Shown in pieces: positions 44,590-51,478 of a stretch of DNA of 64,000 nt. The stretch spans positions 4,198,001 through 4,262,000 of the forward strand of contig NC_016584.1 in the NCBI RefSeq assembly GCF_000235605.1, in the 5' to 3' direction. Positions within the stretch are counted from its first letter, which is position 1. Each line of letters begins with the position of its first letter. The stretch is from Desulfosporosinus orientis DSM 765 (GTDB taxonomy: Bacteria > Bacillota > Desulfitobacteriia > Desulfitobacteriales > Desulfitobacteriaceae). The position numbers were made by a program, and so were the translations under genes. Below the pieces are notes generated by a model that saw only the letters and a list, made by a program, of their open reading frames with translations, was not told the origin of the DNA and searched no databases.

Positions 44590-44948
44590 ACCGCGTTACT
44601 ATTATTGTGTGCTGACTTCTCACGATAAATCTTGTTTCAACCGTATTTCGCAAATATGCTCTACACGTCCGCAAGACTTCCCACGGTAAGACACGTAACT
44701 TTCATCCCATATACCCTCCGTATTTACATCCCCGTGTCTGTGCAGTTTATTGGATTTTGTCTCGTTTAGCAGACTCATCCCACTTCGAATGCCTTATACG
44801 CTTCGTGTTCCTCGGACCGGAATTTTGCTCATCACGCTTCCTTCAGAATGTGCCTCATGTTGGACACCTTGCGCTTGGCTAATGGTTGGCAACTGCCAGC
44901 CCCTACAGCGAACTTTCACCGCCTAGCTACGCGCCATGCGTGGCGCAC
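44590..44948 (-). mobile_element. group II intron remnant (5' portion, no ORF, no domain V)
   Basis: On the minus strand, starting at 44948, the sequence begins GTGCGCC and then has AAGCTAGGCGGTGAAAGT-like, GCCAACCATTAGCC, ATCTGAAGGAAGC-like, CGGTCCGAGGAACACGAA, GGTATATGGGATG and CGTGAGAAGTCAGC blocks in the order I know from the domain I-III region of bacterial group II introns. The usual reverse-transcriptase gene, domains V and VI and the 3' splice site are absent. It begins ten bases beyond the arms of the riboswitch terminator and ends just before the EcfA ribosome binding site. The block identities rest on memory of intron sequences, not a search. Confidence 0.8.
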
Positions 44949-44957
44949 CTAAAACAA

Positions 44958-44987
44958 AAAGTCCTAGCTTAAATAAGCTAGAACTTT
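44958..44987 (-). terminator. expression-platform terminator of the cobalamin riboswitch
   Basis: Arms of 14 bases with one mismatch and a two-base apical gap, followed on the minus strand by TTTTTGTTTT. It is 28 bases downstream of the riboswitch aptamer. Confidence 0.85.
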
Positions 44988-45014
44988 ACCATTGTCCTTA
45001 TTGCAAATATTTTA

Positions 45015-45159
45015 TAGGCAGGTCTCCTGACTTATAGACTAACATGTACGCCTTCCCGGATATCCCAGTGGCAAATGTACAGTATCAAGCATCTAATTAC
45101 AGTGGTGGGTCCGTCCAGGATTATAACCTGGTTCCCTATTATCCCTTGCGGGCACCTAT
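45015..45159 (-). promoter_or_regulatory. cobalamin riboswitch
   Basis: The minus strand has the AdoCbl aptamer landmarks in order: ATAGGTGCC, AGGGAACC with the following paired elements, GACGGACCCACCACTG, TTTGCCACTGGG (B12 box GCCACTG), GGGAAGGC and the closing AAGTCAGGAGACCTGCC. It lies between a strong promoter and an intrinsic terminator, so it controls the downstream ECF transporter by transcription termination when corrinoid binds. Confidence 0.95.
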
Positions 45160-45183
45160 GAAATAATCTATTGAATTAACATT

Positions 45184-45212
45184 ATAATAAATTGTTGAAT
45201 TTATTTTGTCAA
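45184..45212 (-). promoter_or_regulatory. promoter of the riboswitch-ECF operon
   Basis: Minus-strand TTGACA at 45212-45207, a 17-base spacer and TATTAT at 45189-45184, about 25 bases before the start of the aptamer. Confidence 0.75.
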
Positions 45213-45292
45213 TAGTATAAACACAAAGGAGCTCCACCGTTTCCGATGTGAGCCCCATTGATGCATCCCCTTCTCTTCCATGACCTTTTGTT

Positions 45293-45469
45293 CTAGAAAA
45301 TAACCCCTAGAGCAATTAAAATAAGAATTGCAATTGCAATAATGCCTACACCATAATTAGGAGGCGGACAGCATACAGGTGGACAACAGGGCTTAGAAAT
45401 TGGCGCAATGTGTGGCGGAGCGCCCACCGGCGAAATGTGTGGAAAATGACCTACTCCATATCCATACAT
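45293..45469 (-). CDS. YjcZ-like small membrane protein, 58 residues
   Basis: ATG at 45469, 8 bases after AGGAGGAA. The N-terminal half is rich in Pro, His and Cys (CCPP and CCPPP), the C-terminal 18 residues are one hydrophobic helix starting with YGVGIIAIAILILIALG, which resembles the single-helix YjcZ family of Bacillus spore-related mini-proteins. Unlike most members it has a long proline/cysteine-rich front. Probably expressed late and membrane-bound; role unknown. Confidence 0.7.
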   Translation of the reverse strand: MYGYGVGHFPHISPVGAPPHIAPISKPCCPPVCCPPPNYGVGIIAIAILILIALGVIF

Positions 45470-45504
45470 AATATTTCCTCCTCTTATTAAACTCAGGAAT
45501 TAAA

Positions 45505-45615
45505 TTAAAAAACGATGCCCATAGCAATTAACAAAAGAATAATAACAACTACGATACCAATTCCAGCTAAATAGTTTGGACCACATCCATCAACAACTGC
45601 TCCCCCAAATGCCAT
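45505..45615 (-). CDS. YjcZ-like small membrane protein, 36 residues
   Basis: ATG at 45615 behind GGGAGG. After a short glycine-rich start (AFGGAV, CGPNY) comes a single helix (GIGIVVVIILLLIAMGIVF). It is paralogous to the 58-residue gene 36 bases downstream and probably co-transcribed. The type is common in spore-formers. Confidence 0.7.
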   Translation of the reverse strand: MAFGGAVVDGCGPNYLAGIGIVVVIILLLIAMGIVF

Positions 45616-45750
45616 ATTAATCCCTCCCGTTTTCCATTTAGTTTAAATCTTTCATTACATAATATGGATATTTTGTAAATATGTTACAAGCCACTAGGCT
45701 TTTTCTCCACTTCATGTGCTAAATGCTGTTGACGCTCTTTTTTAAAAGGT

Positions 45751-45788
45751 GAGGATCTTTTCCTAATGTATTTGGGGAAAAGATCCTC
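45751..45788 (-). terminator. terminator after the DUF438 gene
   Basis: Thirteen-base perfect arms (45751-45763 and 45776-45788) ten bases after the stop codon; a TTTTAAAAAA stretch follows on the minus strand. Confidence 0.8.
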
Positions 45789-45797
45789 TGTAGGGCT

Positions 45798-47267
45798 TTA
45801 ACTATAAATCCTTTTTTCACCCTGAATCTGTTGGATTTCTGTAATATCCTGGGATACTTCTATGGTTCCGGCGTAGCTGCCTTTTTCATCACGCAAGGCG
45901 AAATATTGAATCAGGACATATTTCTCTCCTAGGTGCAGCCAAAAGCTGGCAGTTTCTTTCTTACCGCTGCGGAAATCTTTCAAAATATCTTCCACGATAT
46001 GAACGCTATCCGGTGGATGGCAGTTTTGAACCTTTCGTCCAATAATTGCTTTGCTGCGCTGAAAGATTCTATCTTTACCCAACGTAAAATACCTGACAGT
46101 ATCCTGTTCATCAACAAAGGTAATATCAACAGGCAGATTATTGAGCATTAGGTTTAATTGCTTTTGGGTAAGAACTCCTGTCTCAAAAGACACCTCTGCT
46201 TCTGAAACTCCGGGCATACTGCCGGCTGAGCGGAACTGTGCTGCCGCTCCTTCCCCAGAAACAACTGGCTTCCAGCCTTTATCAGGCTCTACTAAATAGC
46301 CAATCTCCTCACTTTGCTCGGCTACCTCGGCCCATTCTTCGTCGGAAAGAGTCTCAAGACACATTGGGAACATAATATTTTCTTCTTTGTATATCATATC
46401 TGTGATCATTTTTAATAAAGGACGGGCAATATTTTCAATGGTCTTTTTCAATTCATTTTCGTTAAGTTCACGACTTTCCAGACAGTTTGATACCTTTTTT
46501 AAAAGCCCCCGGATATCATCGTGGATTGCCCACATTACTTTCGGAGGTGCTGTAACTCCATGTTTTTCAAGGTAGGCAAACAGAATATTCTCTTTACGAC
46601 TGTAGTGTTTCTCAATTCCTAATAAACGTTCATGAAGCCGCCGCCACTCTGCTATGTCTTTTTCCGCGGGGACCTTTTCCCCTTGGCTAAGATAATCAAA
46701 AACCTGGTTGAGGGAGTTAACGATTTTTTCGAGCTCCCTATTTTCCTTCTTGAAAGTATGAACGGGATGCCCGCCCTGTTCCTCAACTACAATTTGATTA
46801 TTCAGCCCTTCTTCGAAAACCGCTGCATGGACATCACATAAAGACTTAATCTCCATTTCTGGCAGCCCTTCTTGGATTAATTCTTGTTCCAATTGAGCGA
46901 TTTCTGAGGCCCCTACATCACTGAGCAGGTCTTTGAATCTTTCTCGCAGCTCCATAGGATTAGCTTGACGGTGGATGTCACGAATAATTCCTTTAAGTTG
47001 TTCCCTGCGATCCTTACGTTTTTTTACTGGATCTTCCTCACTCAGCACTTGAAATCCCTTAGCGGACAATTTTTCTCTGGCTTCTTCTAAGGAGATGCCA
47101 TGCCGTTGAAGACCTTCGGACACCGTTAATTTGCGCCCCACTGTTTGTCTCAAAATAGGATTGGCTGCCCCTTCTAAGCCCATTTCTTTAAGAATTGGGA
47201 TAAGTTCAGGATAATTCTCGGTAAGATCATATAAAGACTGCGTTAAGTCAATAATTGGTTCACTCAT
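45798..47267 (-). CDS. DUF438 protein with hemerythrin-like and PAS domains
   Basis: About 489 residues. An N-terminal DUF1858-type region (LYDLTENYPELIPILKEMG) is followed by DUF438 (KLTVSEGLQRHG to the long helical part), a hemerythrin HHE region with His/Glu ligands in HPVHTFKKENRE, GIEKHYSRKENILF, HDDIRG and EENIMFPM, and a C-terminal PAS domain (ITFVDEQDTVRYF). Such proteins are proposed sensors of oxygen, NO or redox state; the diiron or iron site looks complete. Start 47267 is chosen because AAGGGTGA precedes it. Single gene, between the hydrogenase region and the riboswitch region. Confidence 0.9.
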   Translation of the reverse strand: MSEPIIDLTQSLYDLTENYPELIPILKEMGLEGAANPILRQTVGRKLTVSEGLQRHGISLEEAREKLSAKGFQVLSEEDPVKKRKDRREQLKGIIRDIHRQANPMELRERFKDLLSDVGASEIAQLEQELIQEGLPEMEIKSLCDVHAAVFEEGLNNQIVVEEQGGHPVHTFKKENRELEKIVNSLNQVFDYLSQGEKVPAEKDIAEWRRLHERLLGIEKHYSRKENILFAYLEKHGVTAPPKVMWAIHDDIRGLLKKVSNCLESRELNENELKKTIENIARPLLKMITDMIYKEENIMFPMCLETLSDEEWAEVAEQSEEIGYLVEPDKGWKPVVSGEGAAAQFRSAGSMPGVSEAEVSFETGVLTQKQLNLMLNNLPVDITFVDEQDTVRYFTLGKDRIFQRSKAIIGRKVQNCHPPDSVHIVEDILKDFRSGKKETASFWLHLGEKYVLIQYFALRDEKGSYAGTIEVSQDITEIQQIQGEKRIYS

Positions 47268-47387
47268 AATTTTCACCCTTTCTTACTCATCAAATATTAA
47301 GCACTTTTTCTACTTTTAGCATTATTTGCAAATCCCATAAAAACAAATCATACTGTGATAAACTAATAACTTTAAGGAGGAATACTC

Positions 47388-47693
47388 ATGGCATTACCCG
47401 TCTTTTTAAAATTTCTAGAAACAAATGATCCGGATTTCGCCCAAGCAATTGAAAAAGTTTTTACTTCTGCAATGTCGCCAGGTGCTCTAGATCAAAAAAC
47501 CAAGCTATTAATTGCCTTAGCTTTAGATGCTGCCCATGGAGCAGGCCAGGGGGTTGCTTCGATAGCTCATCAATTACGGGAACAAGGAACTACTGATGCA
47601 GAAATTGCCGAGGCCTTGCGACTTGCCTATTTTGCTTTTGGCAACTCCATTTTAGCAACATCTTCTGCAGCCTTTCCCGGGAAACATGACTAA
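47388..47693 (+). CDS. carboxymuconolactone decarboxylase/AhpD-family protein without cysteines
   Basis: A 101-residue all-helical protein of the CMD fold; KTKLLIALALDAAHGAGQGV aligns with the usual KxRELIALAxxxAxxCxxCV helix. The two redox cysteines are replaced (AAHGAGQGV) and the whole protein has none, so it cannot work as an AhpD-type thiol reductase. Start ATG at 47388 follows AAGGAGG. Single gene with its own terminator. Function unknown. Confidence 0.8.
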   Translation: MALPVFLKFLETNDPDFAQAIEKVFTSAMSPGALDQKTKLLIALALDAAHGAGQGVASIAHQLREQGTTDAEIAEALRLAYFAFGNSILATSSAAFPGKHD

Positions 47694-47708
47694 TGGTCCA
47701 TCCAACCC

Positions 47709-47747
47709 AAGGGCCTGAATCAGTTGTGAAGACTGATTCAGGCCCTT
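47709..47747. terminator. bidirectional terminator between CMD-family gene and hydrogenase operon
   Basis: Perfect 16-base arms (47709-47724 and 47732-47747) followed by TTTTC; it is shared by the convergent hydrogenase cytochrome gene. Confidence 0.88.
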
Positions 47748-47771
47748 TTCTAAGGCATAATTGTTTTTGCG

Positions 47772-48449
47772 TTACTTTTTCTCATCCGAGGGATCCTTTG
47801 CAATCAAATACTTATAGCCATTAATGATTCCCGATACGGTTCCATCATCATCTAAGAGATCTTGACGTAAAACCATATAAAGATGGCTTAATAAGAAAAT
47901 GGCATAACCCCAAGCAACTAAGTGGTGAAGATTACGGACTTGATACTCGCCCCCCAAGTCAAGAACAACCCAGCCAAAGAGAGCTTGGATAATTCCGTTG
48001 GGATTACTCCCACCACGCATAGCTAAGCCCGTAAGAATCATAAACAGCCCTGCCAGCCAGATAAAGATGAAATAGCTTAGCTGAGCAAGGGCATTATGCC
48101 CCACTCTAATCGTGTGCTCCCGGGTCATAAATAAATAGTACTTTAGAGTAGCTACCAAATCTCCCCAAAACTCTCTCTTCCAAAAACGAAATTTTGAGTA
48201 CTCATTTCCAGCCCAATACCAATACAGCCTAAATAGCATATTCGTTATAAAAATATAGGCAAATACTCCATGCCAATGACGCATTTTGCCAATAACAAAA
48301 TTTTGCACAGCCTCACCAGAGGTGATAAACAAAGGCTTGCCGATATACATACCGGTAATAAATAAAACTGTAATGGCTAAAGCATTAATCCAATGAAATA
48401 AACGGACCGGTAATTGCCAGACGTAAACCGGTTGGTGAAGATTATACAC
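47772..48449 (-). CDS. hyaC: [NiFe] hydrogenase b-type cytochrome subunit
   Basis: A 225-residue membrane protein with four to five helices. VYVWQLPVRLFHWINALAI at the N-terminus, MRHWHGVFAYIFI and HHLVAWGYAIFLLSHLYMV contain the histidines for two hemes b. It carries electrons from the hydrogenase dimer outside the membrane to quinone. Third gene of the operon, 18 bases after the large subunit. Confidence 0.94.
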   Translation of the reverse strand: MYNLHQPVYVWQLPVRLFHWINALAITVLFITGMYIGKPLFITSGEAVQNFVIGKMRHWHGVFAYIFITNMLFRLYWYWAGNEYSKFRFWKREFWGDLVATLKYYLFMTREHTIRVGHNALAQLSYFIFIWLAGLFMILTGLAMRGGSNPNGIIQALFGWVVLDLGGEYQVRNLHHLVAWGYAIFLLSHLYMVLRQDLLDDDGTVSGIINGYKYLIAKDPSDEKK

Positions 48450-48466
48450 CTGGAAAAACCTCCTCT

Positions 48467-50176
48467 CTAAAACACTCTAACTTTTGCAATCTCTTGCCCT
48501 TTGGGAGTTATCAAGTGAGTGGCACAGGCCAGACAAGGATCAAAGGAATGGATGGTTCGCAACAGCTCCAGAGGCTGATCTTCAATTGCGATGGGAGTAT
48601 CCAGCAACGAGGATTCATAGGGTCCTTTTTGACCGGAGTCATCTCGCGGAGACGCATTCCAGGTTGTCGGAACTACAGCCTGATAGGCGCTGACCTTACC
48701 ATTATTAATTTTCACCCAATGCCCTAAAGCGCCTCTGGGTGCCTCAGCAAATCCTACCCCCTGGGCTTGAGCAGGCCATTTCTTTGGATCCCATTTTTCC
48801 CCGTTAAAGGTCTGGCTGTCCCCGGCTTTAATGTTGTCCACTAAATCCGCATAAAATCCTGCTAAATGGTTCACTAGGTATTTTGATTCTAAGGCCCTGG
48901 CAAGAGTTCGTCCCAAGGTTGAAAAAACAGCCGATATGGGCAAGTCTAAACGCTTAAGGGCTTCATCAACCATTCCTTTTATCTCTTTGTTTCCTCTGGC
49001 ATAGGCGATTACAAAACGAGCTAAAGGACCCACCTCCATAGAATGTCCTTGCCAACGGGGTTCTTTTATCCAGCTGTACCCTTTATTCTCTTCTAAGTTG
49101 TCATAAGGAGGGCGAGGTCCGTCATAGGCCGGTTCTGTCTGTCCCTGCCATGGGTGCAGCCCTGCATTCGTGTTATCATAACGATACCAGGAGTGTGATA
49201 CAAATTCTTGAATTTGCTTGGGATCTTTCAAATCCACTTCGAGAACTTTGCTTAGATCCCGATTTAAGACAACTCCGCTAGGAAATAGAAAACTGTCCGG
49301 CTCCCGAATATCAACAATGGGAATTCCTCCATAGGCCAGATAATTTCCTACTCCCCCGCCAAAGAGATCCTTTTTATAAAAATTAGCAATTGCAAAAATG
49401 TCAGGGATGAGCACTTGATCTACAAAAACCTGGGCTTCGTCAATCTTGGTCTTGACCAGATTTAAACGTTCCATATTGATAACACTGTTGTCATTCATAT
49501 TCAGAGTACTGGCCATTCCTCCCACCAAGTAGTTGGGATGTGGATTTTTCCCTCCAAAAATCGTATGAATCTTGGCTATTTCTTTTTGCCAGGTCAAAGC
49601 ATCAAGATAGTGCGCAACACCCAGCAAATTCGCCTCAGGAGGCAGCCGATAGGCGGGATGACCCCAATAAGCATTAGCGAAAATCCCTAATTGACCGCTC
49701 TCAACTAAGGTTTTCACCTTAGCCTGCACATCCCGGAAATAGCCATCCGAGGAATTTGGCCAACTAGAGATGGAACGTGCCAAGGCGCTGGTTTGGACTG
49801 GATCGGCTTTAAGAGCGCTAACAACATCGATCCAATCAAATCCATGCAAATGATAAAAATGGATCACGTGATCTTGCACAAATTGTGTTGCAGTCATGAT
49901 ATTACGAATATAGTTGGCATTTTTGGGAATACGGATATCCAAGGCGTCTTCAACAGCACGTATAGATGCTAAGGCATGTATATGAGTACAAACCCCGCAG
50001 ATTCTTTGTACAAAAGCCCAGACATCTCGGGGATCCCTGTTCTCCACAATTTTTTCGATTCCTCGAAACACTGTACCTGAACTCATTGCCTCAACGATGC
50101 GGGTCCCTTCCACAACTGCCTCAATTCGCAAATGCCCTTCAATTCGAGTAATTGGGTCAACGACTATTCTTGTCAT
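48467..50176 (-). CDS. hyaB: [NiFe] hydrogenase large subunit
   Basis: About 569 residues. RIEGHLRIE near the start, RICGVCTHIHALASIRA with the first nickel cysteine pair, and the C-terminal DPCLACATHL with the second pair, so all four Ni-Fe ligands exist. The 15-residue tail after His is expected to be removed by a maturation protease, not encoded in this window. Group 1 (respiratory H2 uptake). ATG at 50176 is chosen; it overlaps the small-subunit end by 20 bases and lies behind AAAGGAC. Confidence 0.96.
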   Translation of the reverse strand: MTRIVVDPITRIEGHLRIEAVVEGTRIVEAMSSGTVFRGIEKIVENRDPRDVWAFVQRICGVCTHIHALASIRAVEDALDIRIPKNANYIRNIMTATQFVQDHVIHFYHLHGFDWIDVVSALKADPVQTSALARSISSWPNSSDGYFRDVQAKVKTLVESGQLGIFANAYWGHPAYRLPPEANLLGVAHYLDALTWQKEIAKIHTIFGGKNPHPNYLVGGMASTLNMNDNSVINMERLNLVKTKIDEAQVFVDQVLIPDIFAIANFYKKDLFGGGVGNYLAYGGIPIVDIREPDSFLFPSGVVLNRDLSKVLEVDLKDPKQIQEFVSHSWYRYDNTNAGLHPWQGQTEPAYDGPRPPYDNLEENKGYSWIKEPRWQGHSMEVGPLARFVIAYARGNKEIKGMVDEALKRLDLPISAVFSTLGRTLARALESKYLVNHLAGFYADLVDNIKAGDSQTFNGEKWDPKKWPAQAQGVGFAEAPRGALGHWVKINNGKVSAYQAVVPTTWNASPRDDSGQKGPYESSLLDTPIAIEDQPLELLRTIHSFDPCLACATHLITPKGQEIAKVRVF

Positions 50177-51332
50177 GGTGTGAGTCCTTTCCATTCTTCT
50201 CTCGATTTTTAACAACGGCTGTCATTCCTGCGTGAACTGCGACTGCCATCCCTGTCAGTCCAAGCAGACCAGCCCCGATGGTGTCGGCATCTTTCCCTAT
50301 GGCATCGTTGGGAATATCTGCCAAATGTGTATATAAAGGAGTATTATCAAAATAATTATTTTCTGAACAGCCAATACAAGGATGACCGGATTTAACCGGG
50401 TAACTGACCCCGTCATTCCATTCCGTAATGGCGCAGGCATTATAAGTTGTGGGACCCTTACAGCCAACCTTATAGAGACACCAGCCTTGTTTTGCTCCGG
50501 CATCATCAAAAGACTCTACAAACTGACCTGCATCAAAAAACGCCCTTCGTACACAATTATCGTGAACTCGATGTTGATAAAAAGCCTTTGGCCGGCCTAA
50601 ATTGGTCAACTCAGGAATTTTACCGTAGGTAATATAATGGACGATGGTTCCTGTAATTACTTCTGCAATGGGAGGACATCCCGGCACATCAATAACAGGC
50701 TTGTTTTTGACAATCCTTCGTACTGGGACTGCTTGAGTGGGATTGGGATAAGCCCCTTGTACGCAGGCATTCGTAGCGCAGGATCCAAAGGCAATCACTG
50801 CTGCCGCACTATCGGCAACCTCCTTCAACAGTTCTGTTGAGGACACACCGCCGATAGTACAATAAACACCTCCATCCCCTAAGGTTGCGCTCCCCTCAAC
50901 AACCAACAAATAGGATCCCGGATAATCTTTCATGGTCTTAAGACGGGCTGCTTCTGCTTGTTTCCCAGCTGCTGCCTGCAGCGGCTCCATGTAGTCCAAG
51001 GAAATCATATTAAAAATCAGATCTGAAATAAGGGGATGGGCTGAACGCAGCAGGGATTCCGTACAACAGGTGCACTCCTGCAAATTGAGATAAATCACAG
51101 GTAAACGAGGTTTCGTTTCTAACGCGTGAACAATTTTTGGGAATTCGGCTGCATCCAGTCCGAGCATGGCACCCATCATAGCACAAAATTTAAGAAAGTC
51201 CCTGCGGGTAACTCCTCTGCGACGCGCCAACTGATAATAACTCTCGGCTTCCGGCAAATTTAACCCTCCCTCACTCTTGAGTGATTCCCATAAAACGGAA
51301 TTATTAGGTATTCTTTGAACAAAGTCATCCAA
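50157..51332 (-). CDS. hyaA: [NiFe] hydrogenase small subunit
   Basis: A 391-residue subunit. A long N-terminal region of about 40 residues precedes the twin-arginine motif in TRRDFLKFCAMM; export therefore by Tat. CTCCTES binds the proximal cluster; further cysteines in the C-terminal half (near CVRRAFF, CLYKVGCKG, CIGCSENN) serve the medial and distal clusters. A C-terminal hydrophobic helix (LLGLTGMAVAVHAG) anchors it outside the membrane. First gene of hyaABC. A long perfect hairpin stands 33 bases before the start codon (see findings). Confidence 0.96.
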   Translation of the reverse strand: MDDFVQRIPNNSVLWESLKSEGGLNLPEAESYYQLARRRGVTRRDFLKFCAMMGAMLGLDAAEFPKIVHALETKPRLPVIYLNLQECTCCTESLLRSAHPLISDLIFNMISLDYMEPLQAAAGKQAEAARLKTMKDYPGSYLLVVEGSATLGDGGVYCTIGGVSSTELLKEVADSAAAVIAFGSCATNACVQGAYPNPTQAVPVRRIVKNKPVIDVPGCPPIAEVITGTIVHYITYGKIPELTNLGRPKAFYQHRVHDNCVRRAFFDAGQFVESFDDAGAKQGWCLYKVGCKGPTTYNACAITEWNDGVSYPVKSGHPCIGCSENNYFDNTPLYTHLADIPNDAIGKDADTIGAGLLGLTGMAVAVHAGMTAVVKNREKNGKDSHHDKNSR

Positions 51333-51364
51333 TTATTCCCGAATAAATAGGTAACCTTTCAAAT

Positions 51365-51413
51365 TCTACAGCAAAAAGCATCCTCCGCCTGGGAGGATGC
51401 TTTTTGCTGTAGA
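51365..51413. terminator. 22-bp perfect hairpin upstream of the hydrogenase operon
   Basis: Arms 51365-51386 and 51392-51413 match perfectly with a five-base loop. It follows the coiled-coil gene stop at 51479 and should end that transcript; it is also only 33 bases ahead of the hydrogenase start. Confidence 0.85.
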
Positions 51414-51478
51414 ACTTTATTGAAGAGTTCGCTCTGTAGAACATTAAAACTTTTAAAAATATCTTCATTGATGCTTCA

